Assembly (NCBI RefSeq): GCF_028751545.1
Contig: NZ_CP071867.1
Location: forward strand, 1,709,306 to 1,773,305
DNA from: Gilliamella sp. B3022
GTDB lineage: Bacteria; Pseudomonadota; Gammaproteobacteria; Enterobacterales; Orbaceae
Length of the DNA stretch: 64,000 nt
Direction of reading: 5' to 3'
How positions within the stretch are numbered: the stretch's first letter is position 1; each line of letters starts with the position of its first letter. Position numbers and translations under genes: made by a program. The notes under the pieces are model-generated. The model did no database searches. It was not told where the DNA came from and worked only from the letters and a program-made list of their open reading frames with translations. This document shows, piece after piece, positions 31,526-39,200 of the stretch.

Positions 31526-32221
31526 TTAATTAAGTATTGATGATTGCCACCATACACGCCCTAAGATAGTAATTTCATCTTGTGAAACAATTTCATCTTC
31601 ATAATCAGCATTGTAACTTCTGATTTTGATTTGGTTATTAGGTAATTTTTCAAGTATTTTAATTCTTAGTAAGCCAGCATGATTAATTGCATAAATTTTA
31701 CCATCACGAATAATGGTGTCGGCTTGATCAATGGCAACTGTTGCTCCATCTTGAAAAACTGGCTCCATACTATCGCCATAAACGGTTAAACAAACCGTGC
31801 AGTCTTTATCAATACCATATCTACGCATGGTTGAACGCGATAGGCGTAGTTGATAACCATTGTAATCTTCAATGTCATCAGCAAAACCACTTCCAGCAGA
31901 TAATCTGACATCTTTATAAAATGGTACTTCAATCTCGTCATCATTAAGTGGTGTCTTACTATCCCATTCATCAATTGTTCCCACTATTTTTGCATTGGAC
32001 AAGTTTTCCCCTATATCGGGGTTTCCAACTCCTTTTGTTAACCAAAGGAGATCAACGTTCAAAGCAGAAGCAATCTCAATGATTTTACGGGATGTGTTGG
32101 ATTTACCAGAAACGAGTTTTTGAATGGCCGGTTGGCTAATTTTTACTATCTCAGCGAGTTGATGCTGAGACATGCCTGATGCTTCTAGAGCCCAATTAAT
32201 TCTATCAGTAAAGGTATTCAT
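31526..32221 (-). CDS. Phage-type repressor, HTH plus S24 peptidase
   Basis: A 231-residue CI/LexA-like repressor. The N-terminal XRE helix-turn-helix (about residues 5-60, MSQHQLAEIVKISQPAIQKL) is joined to an S24 self-cleaving domain. Catalytic Ser is in GDSMEP and the Lys is in the LLRIKIL segment. The SAGSG stretch near residue 110 is the probable Ala-Gly cleavage site. It should be RecA-responsive, linking the region to DNA damage. Transcribed away from the antiterminator gene, with operators between them. Confidence 0.9.
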   Translation of the reverse strand: MNTFTDRINWALEASGMSQHQLAEIVKISQPAIQKLVSGKSNTSRKIIEIASALNVDLLWLTKGVGNPDIGENLSNAKIVGTIDEWDSKTPLNDDEIEVPFYKDVRLSAGSGFADDIEDYNGYQLRLSRSTMRRYGIDKDCTVCLTVYGDSMEPVFQDGATVAIDQADTIIRDGKIYAINHAGLLRIKILEKLPNNQIKIRSYNADYEDEIVSQDEITILGRVWWQSSILN

Positions 32222-32250
32222 ATCGTTATCTCATGGTTATCGATGTTGTA

Positions 32251-32339
32251 AGTATATAATTTAAGTTATCGGTCATCAAATAATAATAGTTATTGATCTA
32301 ATCGATAATATTGGTTATCATGTGATAATATAAATTATC
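32251..32339. promoter_or_regulatory. Divergent promoters and operators of the lysogeny switch
   Basis: Leftward (repressor): TTGATG (32279-32274), 17-base spacer, TATACT (32256-32251). Rightward (antiterminator): TTGATC (32293-32298), 17-base spacer, TATCAT (32316-32321). Palindromes over the rightward promoter are TTATTGATCTAATCGATAA (32290-32308), TTATCATGTGATAA (32315-32328) and GATAATATAAATTATC (32324-32339). The layout is a compact PRM/PR-type switch. The 32340-32557 leader holds only a 22-codon ORF at 32344. Confidence 0.6.
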
Positions 32340-32557
32340 GTAAATGAGTTACCGATTAGAAGATAGCATCTTATTAAACGATAACCAAAAAAATAGCCGT
32401 GAAATTTGGTGAGAAATTAAAGTGAATTTCTATACGGTATTTTTTGGATATAAAGCAAATTAAATCTTATAAGAAAAATAAATATAAAACCTATAAATAA
32501 TTAAATAAAAGTATTCTATAAATAATTAAATTAAAGCATTAATGGTGAGAGGTAACA

Positions 32558-32902
32558 ATGAAAGAGACCAAAGAAATTTTAACCGCATGGAAAAATACTC
32601 GCGTACTTAAACGTATCGGAACTGAATATCCATCAAAATCAGCAGTTATTACTGGCGCTGCAAGAGATTTTGATTATCGTCAATACTTGACAGAGGAAGA
32701 AGCGGAAATCGTTGATAGCGCTATTTTAAATCTAAAAGAATATAATCTAGCGCATTGGACAGTTTTAATGACTTACTATACAAAAAATGTTTCATGTAAT
32801 GCACAAGCTAAAGTTATTGGTAAACGTCCTCACGATATTATTAATATACTCAATCAAGCAGAAAGTTTTATTGGGGGGTACATTTATCCTTTTTTCAGAT
32901 GA
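32558..32902 (+). CDS. Q-type late antiterminator
   Basis: A 114-residue protein resembling the small antiterminator Q family (PF06530 type). It has an N-terminal helix ending in W, a central D-Y-A/S-rich helix before L-x-x-Y-x-x-x-x-W, and a C-terminal HTH-like part YYTKNVSCNAQAKVIGKRP with the conserved ending LNQAESFIGGYI. It follows the rightward operator-controlled promoter and directly precedes the array of promoter-terminator units. Q proteins load onto RNA polymerase paused at such promoters and make it read through the terminators. This is the expected position for Q in a lambdoid phage. Confidence 0.8.
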   Translation: MKETKEILTAWKNTRVLKRIGTEYPSKSAVITGAARDFDYRQYLTEEEAEIVDSAILNLKEYNLAHWTVLMTYYTKNVSCNAQAKVIGKRPHDIINILNQAESFIGGYIYPFFR

Positions 32903-32948
32903 GTTAGATCAGATGCAGACTATTGCGCTATTTTATAAAATTTAAACG

Positions 32949-32978
32949 AAACCCAGCTAAAACTAGCTGGGTTTTTTT
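32949..32978 (+). terminator. Terminator T0 after the antiterminator gene
   Basis: CCCAGCTA-AAAC-TAGCTGGG with flanking A and T runs, 46 bases after the antiterminator stop. The sequence before it has only a degenerate promoter (TATAAA at about 32934), so the first promoter appears lost. Confidence 0.85.
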
Positions 32979-33218
32979 GTATTCGGATAAATTAAAATTA
33001 TCGTCAAGTTTAAACGAAGTAAACGCATTAATAGACAATATTAATTTTGAATGTAAAGGTTCATATCTTCGGATAATGGTGTTTTAAAGACTTATTATTT
33101 GAAACTGCTTCATAGAATAAGTAAAAATTTTCTCATGGTTTTATTAAAACACTTTATCAAGCAGTGGGTTTAATTGATGATCACGGTTGATTTTCAAAAG
33201 ATAAATCATATTAGACGC

Positions 33219-33311
33219 TTGACATTGCGCAAATGAGCAAATATAATTGCCCCATAATGCAATTTATTATGCATATGAACGAAACCCAGCTAAAACTAGC
33301 TGGGTTTTTTT
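33219..33311 (+). ncRNA. Unit 1 promoter and predicted ~58-nt terminated transcript
   Basis: TTGACA 33219-33224, 17-base spacer, TATAAT 33242-33247: perfect sigma-70 consensus. Start expected near 33254; hairpin and T-run end at 33311. A second -10-like hexamer CATAAT lies at 33253-33258, where lambdoid late promoters carry a pause signal. Confidence 0.7.
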
Positions 33312-33549
33312 GTATTCGGATAAATTGAAATTATCGTCAAGTTTAAACGAAGTAAACGCATTAATAGACAATATTAATTTTGAATGTAAAGGTTCATATC
33401 TTCGGATAATGGTGTTTTAAAGACTTATTATTTGAAACTGCTTCATAGAATAAGTAAAATTTTCTCATGGTTTTATTAAAACACTTTATCAGGCAGTGGG
33501 TTAATTGATGATCACGGTTGATTTTCAACAGATAAATCATATTAGACGC

Positions 33550-33642
33550 TTGACATTGCGCAAATGAGCAAATATAATTGCCCCATAATGCAATTTATTA
33601 TGCATATGAACGAAACCCAGCTAAAATTAGCTGGGTTTTTTT
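33550..33642 (+). ncRNA. Unit 2 promoter and predicted short transcript
   Basis: TTGACA 33550-33555, 17-base spacer, TATAAT 33573-33578; start near 33585; terminator to 33642 (loop carries AAAATT instead of AAAACT). Confidence 0.7.
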
Positions 33643-33881
33643 ATATTCGGATAAATTGAAATTATCGTCAAGTTTAAACGAAGTAAACGCATTAATAGAC
33701 AATATTAATTTTGAATGTAAAGGTTCATATCTTCGGATAATGGTGTTTTAAAGACTTATTATTTGAAACTGCTTCATAGAATAAGTAAAAATTTTCTCAT
33801 GGTTTTATTAAAACACTTTATCAGGCAGTGGGTTAATTGATGATCACGGTTGATTTTCAACAGATAAATCATATTAGACGC

Positions 33882-33974
33882 TTGACATTGCGCAAATGAG
33901 CAAATATAATTGCCTCATAATGCAATTTATTATGCATATGAATGAAACCCAGCTAAAACTAGCTGGGTTTTTTT
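33882..33974 (+). ncRNA. Unit 3 promoter and predicted short transcript
   Basis: TTGACA 33882-33887, 17-base spacer, TATAAT 33905-33910; start near 33917; terminator to 33974. The discriminator reads TGCCTC instead of TGCCCC. Confidence 0.7.
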
Positions 33975-34213
33975 ATATTCGGATAAATTGAAATTATCGT
34001 CAAGTTTAAACGAAGTAAACGCATTAATAGACAATGTTAATTTTGAATGTAAAGGTTCATATCTTCGGATAATGGTGTTTTAAAGACTTATTATTTGAAA
34101 CTGCTTCATAGAATAAGTAAAAATTTTCTCATGGTTTTATTAAAACACTTTATCAGGCAGTGGGTTAATTGATGATCACGGTTGATTTTCAACAGATAAA
34201 TCATATTAGACGC

Positions 34214-34306
34214 TTGACATTGCGCAAATGAGCAAATATAATTGCTCCATAATGCAATTTATTATGCATATGAATGAAACCCAGCTAAAACTAGCTGGGT
34301 TTTTTT
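34214..34306 (+). ncRNA. Unit 4 promoter and predicted short transcript
   Basis: TTGACA 34214-34219, 17-base spacer, TATAAT 34237-34242; start near 34249; terminator to 34306. The discriminator reads TGCTCC. Confidence 0.7.
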
Positions 34307-34562
34307 ATATTCGGATAAATTGAAATTATCGTTAATCTTTAACAAAGAAATAGGGAGGGTAACAATAGATAATGTTATTTTGAATGTAAAAGTTCATAAC
34401 TTTGAGCAATGACGATTTAATGGTTTGTTATATTAAAAATATTGCATGTGAAGTGTAGTCCAAACTATCGGTAAAGACTCTCATGAGGTTATTAATATAC
34501 TTAATTAAGCTTAATAGTATGTTGCAGCATTTATCTTTTTATAGATAAATCATATTAATCTC

Positions 34563-34651
34563 TTGACATTGCGCAAATTAGCATATATTATTACTCTATA
34601 ATGTGATTTATTACGTATACATAAAGCTCAGCTAATCAGCTGGGCTTTTTT
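34563..34651 (+). ncRNA. Unit 5 (diverged) promoter and predicted short transcript
   Basis: TTGACA 34563-34568, 17-base spacer, TATTAT 34586-34591; start near 34598. The hairpin is changed to GCTCAGCT-AATC-AGCTGGGC with T-run to 34651, keeping pairing through G-U pairs. This is the promoter nearest the lysis genes. Confidence 0.65.
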
Positions 34652-34655
34652 GTTT

Positions 34656-35204
34656 TTAAAACTTATAGTTTTAGGTTGCTATAGAGTTGGCGTTGGTTAA
34701 TATATTAAAAATAGCACTCTGTATTTATTTACTATTTTTATTGCAATTAATATTATATCAATTTTATTGATATTTTTTACAACAATACCTTCTAAATATT
34801 GATACTCATCGACATAACATCTATTTTTAGAATTTTGAATCTTTCAAATCGCTAAAGCCAAGAACAGTGATTCTAAATTTATATTTATTAATCTAGCATT
34901 CTATCAAAAATAAAATGACGAATCAATATTCAAATAACTTACTAATGAAAAATAACTGAGTCGCCAAATCATTTAACTAAGAAATCATTAACGTTAATGA
35001 AAATATAGAATGGTAATGATTGATAAAACCTTTATCAAATTATAAATACTAAATTCTATTAGTCAAGAAATATTACTCATATATTGCATCATGAAACGTT
35101 AAGCAACAACATATGAATTTAAGAATTTAGTTTTTATATTAATGTAATCTTAATTTATATTCTTTTAACAATCTAACTTTAAATACGTAAAAGGGTCACA
35201 TAAT
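34656..35204. other. Leader before the lysis cassette, no gene seen
   Basis: About 550 AT-rich bases after the last terminator. No ORF of note. A late transcript that reads through would cover it before reaching the holin gene. Confidence 0.4.
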
Positions 35205-35510
35205 ATGCCAATAAAAGATCCAGACAACATAAATTGGACCGTTGTCGTATATTTATATTTTATCACTTTTTTAGGTTCATTAGCCAGTTATTGTTACCAC
35301 TTACTCAATGGTAGTAAATTCTTTTTATGGACACTTATTGCACAAATTTTTATATCAATTTTTTCTGGTGCTTTGGTCATCTTTATTGCAAGTTATTGTA
35401 ATTGGGCTTTTGAAATAGCTGGAGGTGTTGCCGGTTTAGCTGGTTGGTCAGGTGCAAATTTAATTAAAGTTCTTGAAGAAAGATTGATAAAACAAATTGA
35501 TAATAAATAA
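35205..35510 (+). CDS. Phage holin
   Basis: A 101-residue membrane protein with three hydrophobic segments (about residues 10-30, 39-62 and 66-86) and a charged C-terminal tail, the layout of class I / LydA-type phage holins. It is the first gene of a holin-endolysin-spanin series, which supports the call. It forms inner-membrane lesions that start lysis. Confidence 0.75.
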   Translation: MPIKDPDNINWTVVVYLYFITFLGSLASYCYHLLNGSKFFLWTLIAQIFISIFSGALVIFIASYCNWAFEIAGGVAGLAGWSGANLIKVLEERLIKQIDNK

Positions 35511-35747
35511 TACATTGCTAATTAAAATATTACACTAATACAAATAAAGACTGAAATAGATCTGAATAAAGTTTATATCTAGGATTATTAAAAAATGGTT
35601 TTTTATCATTACTTAAACAGTCAATTTAAATCATTAGTATTTTTTAATATGAGCTAATCTAAAAGTTATTAATTTCCATTCATTATCAAAATAAACATCT
35701 TATTTAACAAATAATTCAATAAATTATAGAAGCATAAGGGAAAACAC

Positions 35748-36188
35748 ATGAATATTAGTCAAAAAGGAATCGATCTGATAAAAAGCTTTGAAGGTCTAAA
35801 ATTAAATGCATATAAATGTCCAGCAGGAGTATGGACTATTGGTTATGGTCATACAAAAAATGTAAAAGAAAAAGACATAATCAGTAATTCGCAGGCTGAT
35901 TGTTTTTTAGTACAAGATCTTTATTTTATAGAGCAATCGATTAATCAATTGATAAAAGTCGAACTAAGTCAAAATCAATATGATGCGTTGTGTTCTTTTG
36001 TCTTTAATGTAGGAGTTTTAGCATTTACTCAATCGACATTGTTGGCAAAATTGAATGTAGGTAATTATATCGGCGCTTCAAATGAGTTCGAACGTTGGAA
36101 TAAAATTACAGTTGATGGCATTAAACAGTCTTCAACTGGCTTGACAAATCGCAGGAAAGCAGAAAAGAACCTATTTAATAAAGAATGA
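35748..36188 (+). CDS. Endolysin, GH24 T4-type lysozyme
   Basis: A 146-residue muramidase. Catalytic Glu15 is in KSFEG and the Thr of the triad is in TIGYGHT (Thr36). The position usually held by the catalytic Asp is Cys24 (YKCPAGVWT), a variant seen in part of the family. The C-terminal LTNRRKAEKNLF is the family end. There is no signal anchor, so release depends on the holin. AAGGGAAA precedes the ATG. Confidence 0.93.
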   Translation: MNISQKGIDLIKSFEGLKLNAYKCPAGVWTIGYGHTKNVKEKDIISNSQADCFLVQDLYFIEQSINQLIKVELSQNQYDALCSFVFNVGVLAFTQSTLLAKLNVGNYIGASNEFERWNKITVDGIKQSSTGLTNRRKAEKNLFNKE

Positions 36189-36204
36189 TTGATGGTGGGA
36201 AAAA

Positions 36205-36552
36205 ATGAATAAATTTGTTGGTATGTTTATCTTTCTTTGGTTAATGCTACTTTATTTGTATATTGGTGAAGTTCGTACATCAAAGGAACGACAAGCTCAA
36301 GTACAAGAATTAACCAATAAACTTTTTCAACTTGAGCAAAAAAATATAATTGATAACCAAATTATTGCAAATAATGAAATGACAAAACGGAAACTTGAAA
36401 ATCAATCATTACAAATGCAGGAAAAACTCGATGATTTACTTAAAAATAACAATTGCGCTAATGAGTATATTCCTAATGATATTGCTAACAGGTTGTACCA
36501 AAGAGCGAAAGGTATACGTCAATCAACCGATATCAGAAAGTCTATTAACTGA
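36205..36552 (+). CDS. Inner-membrane spanin (Rz-like)
   Basis: A 115-residue protein with one N-terminal membrane helix (about 5-22), a long coiled-coil region rich in E/Q/L (about 27-85), and a NNNCANEYIPNDIANRLYQRA tail split around the Cys, the usual end of Rz proteins. It lies 16 bases after the endolysin gene. It spans the periplasm with Rz1 to fuse the membranes at lysis. Confidence 0.85.
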   Translation: MNKFVGMFIFLWLMLLYLYIGEVRTSKERQAQVQELTNKLFQLEQKNIIDNQIIANNEMTKRKLENQSLQMQEKLDDLLKNNNCANEYIPNDIANRLYQRAKGIRQSTDIRKSIN

Positions 36553-36688
36553 TTGTCTGCCAGTATTACCGCCTAAATTATTAACGTTTGCTGATAGCAT
36601 TAAATATAACGAACATTTATTAAATGTTATTGAAAAATGCAATCAAGATAAGCAAGCCATCAGAGCTCTAAACAAGTCTGTTTACTGA
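36431..36688 (+). CDS. Outer-membrane spanin (Rz1-like lipoprotein)
   Basis: An ORF in the +2 frame overlapping the 3' half of the Rz gene, as in lambda. It has a lipoprotein signal ending in the lipobox LLTGC, then a short Pro-containing mature chain with two Cys. The start at 36431 (MIYLK) gives a standard signal; 36461 is an alternative. An embedded frame with a lipobox right at the Rz position is strong evidence. Confidence 0.8.
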   Translation: MIYLKITIALMSIFLMILLTGCTKERKVYVNQPISESLLTDCLPVLPPKLLTFADSIKYNEHLLNVIEKCNQDKQAIRALNKSVY

Positions 36689-37123
36689 AATAAATACTTA
36701 TTCTATCGCTATTGCATTGATTATTCATGAAATTAGTATTTTTCTGTGATGGCATAATTATGTCTAATACAAATAAATATTATTACTATTTCAACATTCT
36801 TTACTAAGCAAATTGACCTGATTAATCAATGTAAATCCTTATCACTTCAAAACCAAAATAAAAGCTGAAAACTCACATTTTGGGTAAAAATCTATATAAA
36901 TTCTTTTTTATTAATAAAAAAGAGACGAGTAACGAAATGTTCAATACAACATCGTTATCTACCCTATCGATAGAGCTGACTGACTTTAAACCAGTAGTGA
37001 GCTATTTCGATTATTACCTTGAGTAATAACATTAGTAAAAACCTTGCGGATTAAACTTTTATTTAAAGTTAAACGCAAATTTCTTTTTAATTTAATTTAA
37101 ATAATAAAAAATGGAGAATTTTT
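36689..37123. other. Intergenic after the spanins, no gene seen
   Basis: About 435 AT-rich bases; unusual for a late phage operon, which is normally compact. No ORF or terminator identified. Confidence 0.35.
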
Positions 37124-37963
37124 ATGTCAAATTTACAAGACTTACTTCAAAACAGTAATTTAATTTCAATCGCTGACATTGAAAAAATGATTAGCTTAGA
37201 AGCACTTAACATTTATAAGAAATACATTGAAAAAACTGGCGATTTTAGTAATCAGCGAGAAGCTCGTCCACACAATGTAGCTCTAGCATTGTTTATTAAT
37301 AAATTAGTCCAAGAAGAGTTACATCACAAATGTACTGGCTTATTTTATTTAGCATCACCTCACAATAACTTTGAGCATGTTAAGTATAGTGTAATTGGCA
37401 ATAATGTTATAGATCGATATTCAGATTTTCCAACAGTTCGTTATGATGGAACAAAAATCGAAAGCCGTGCAGATCTTTATGATCATCAAGTCATTGATGG
37501 TTCAAAAGGCAATGATTTATGCTTGGTGTTTATGATGTCTCAACCTTCTACTTATGGATTTGATTGGGGTGGAGAAGACGAAGTAAACCACGTACATGCA
37601 TTTTCTTCTGCCGGTAATGCAGATTACTTCGAAAATTCTATCTTTAAATGGAATAATGGTTCTAAACACGCTGCTGTATCAAAATCTGAAGATCCACAAG
37701 ATCCTGTAGGTGTTTATGTAATTCATGTTGATGGAAATTCATTAGATTACCGTCATCGTTCTGTTAATTTAACAAAATATGTTCCGCGTTCATGTGCTAA
37801 ATTCTGCCCATCTTTATTAAATTATAATACTATCAAAAATCCAGGTAATGGTACAATGAAGATGTATGCTACATTTAGTAGTGGTATGGAAGGAGAAGGT
37901 TTAACTCCATCTGAAGTTACTAAAATTCAACAAATTTTTACTGAATTCGAAGCATTTCTATAA
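37124..37963 (+). CDS. Unknown protein, LamG/jelly-roll-like; paralogue of 40673-41518
   Basis: A 279-residue protein without signal peptide. It shares with the product of 40673 a common core: GLFYLAS...YSVIGNN, a LCLVFMMSQPSTYGFDWG strand, VYVIHVDGNSLDYRHR and the end MKMYATFSSG...LT..EV.KI. The last part resembles the final strand and 'LT-x-x-E-I' helix of concanavalin-like (LamG) domains of phage tail and surface proteins. I infer a carbohydrate-binding fold but cannot confirm it. Downstream of the lysis genes; a terminator follows. GGAG precedes the ATG. Confidence 0.6.
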   Translation: MSNLQDLLQNSNLISIADIEKMISLEALNIYKKYIEKTGDFSNQREARPHNVALALFINKLVQEELHHKCTGLFYLASPHNNFEHVKYSVIGNNVIDRYSDFPTVRYDGTKIESRADLYDHQVIDGSKGNDLCLVFMMSQPSTYGFDWGGEDEVNHVHAFSSAGNADYFENSIFKWNNGSKHAAVSKSEDPQDPVGVYVIHVDGNSLDYRHRSVNLTKYVPRSCAKFCPSLLNYNTIKNPGNGTMKMYATFSSGMEGEGLTPSEVTKIQQIFTEFEAFL

Positions 37964-37985
37964 TCGTTTAGTGCATTTTAAAATT

Positions 37986-38012
37986 AAAAACCCACAATTA
38001 TTGTGGGTTTTT
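37986..38012 (+). terminator. Terminator after the first LamG-like gene
   Basis: CCCACAA-TTA-TTGTGGG flanked by an A-run and T-run. Confidence 0.85.
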
Positions 38013-38670
38013 CTTGCGGATGAATGATTAAAAAATAAATTCAGCTCTTAAATTCATTGAAAATTGGGAAATAACTTTTCATATACTGTTTAATGCTAAA
38101 TAAATAGTAGAGTGAAAAAATTTATTTTTTATTATGCGGGACAAACTCTTGAGTACGTTCCCAAATAGGGTACAACCGCTTATCTATCATATTTTTAAAT
38201 GATGAATAGTAGAAATGATTGTTAAATATTTTAAGCAGTTATTACGAATTTTTTAAAAGTACAATTCAACCCTCAAGTGAGCAAAATTTGAATAAATGCG
38301 CTCGCATCAATATTTAATAGCTAAACATTAAATGAATTATAGTATTACTTGTTTCAAACTCGGTGTGCTTTATAGATAAGTTATATTTAATAAAAATGGA
38401 AGTTTAAAATAATTTTTCGCGTTTTAGCAAATCAAATTTGGCCAATCAAAAAATCCTAGCTTTTTTCAATTTTAAATTAGAAGTATTTATATTGTCTTAA
38501 AAAAATAATTTATCTACATCAGATCACTATAGACTTCATATTTTCAAAGAAATAGAACAATAAAATTTTGTATGGTGGAAGATAGTATCTTCTTTTTTGT
38601 GAAAAGTAATATCAAATCTAATTTAATTATTTAGCTGTATTTTTATATGAATAACAAAGGTGAAAATAAT
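38013..38670. other. Intergenic, no gene seen
   Basis: About 650 AT-rich bases between a terminator and the next gene; no ORF. The second gene group must have its own promoter here or be read through from upstream. Confidence 0.35.
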
Positions 38671-38985
38671 ATGACAAATTCAAATGAAACATTGAACGAT
38701 ATATCGGATCAAACAAACACGCTTCCACAAAATTTTAATGATGTAAACCAGGATGATGGAAGCTATATTGGTAATAATGGTAGGATTTTAAAAATTGACA
38801 ATAACAGTAAATTCTTTTCTATCAATAAAGATCCCTCGGCATTTACGAGTACCAAAAAAAATGGTTTTTCAATTATTGATAGTTTAGGTAATGTTGTTTT
38901 TAAAATCGATGAAAACGGATTTTCAGAATTTAAAATCAATCGCCAATTTGCTCTCAAATTGAAAGTGATTTTAAATCAATTATAA
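38671..38985 (+). CDS. Short protein sharing a tail-fibre-like N-terminal module
   Basis: 104 residues from the ATG at 38671 (AAGGTG eight bases upstream; a weaker ATG is at 38647). The C-terminal half, KNGFSIIDSLGNVVFKIDEN followed by G-FSEFKI and a KLK end, is nearly repeated in the N terminus of the SGNH protein at 39201. It looks like a free copy of that module without the esterase, or a truncated gene. The beta-strand G-N-V-x-F-x-I-D pattern is typical of phage fibre segments. Confidence 0.6.
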   Translation: MTNSNETLNDISDQTNTLPQNFNDVNQDDGSYIGNNGRILKIDNNSKFFSINKDPSAFTSTKKNGFSIIDSLGNVVFKIDENGFSEFKINRQFALKLKVILNQL

Positions 38986-39200
38986 CAACATAGATCATCA
39001 ACATCGATGTCTAAAAAATAACTTAAAAATGTTAAAAGCAAATCATATGGTTGTATCTGCTATTCATTTTAGGTTTTTTAAACTGAAATTAAATAAAAGT
39101 AAAACAGGTTTATTTAGTTACTTGTTTGTTATAACAAACCTTGTTTAATTTGATAACTGTATTTTGCTTTTTATATAATAATTAAGGACAAATAGCAATT

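Larger units (their letters stand above)
32948..34655 (+). repeat. Tandem array of ~332-bp promoter-terminator units
   Basis: Four near-identical units begin at 32948, 33281, 33612 and 33944 (spacings 333, 331, 332), then a diverged fifth at 34276 ends near 34655. Each unit runs terminator hairpin, 3' remnant of the upstream antiterminator gene, TTGACA-17-TATAAT promoter, short transcribed segment, and the next terminator. Differences between the first four units are single bases or short indels. Six terminators and five promoters result. No open frame is conserved. See findings. Confidence 0.92.

Noticed and set aside
32948-34655. CRISPR array
   Set aside because: The repeated unit is about 332 bp with no short repeat-spacer alternation, and there are no cas genes.
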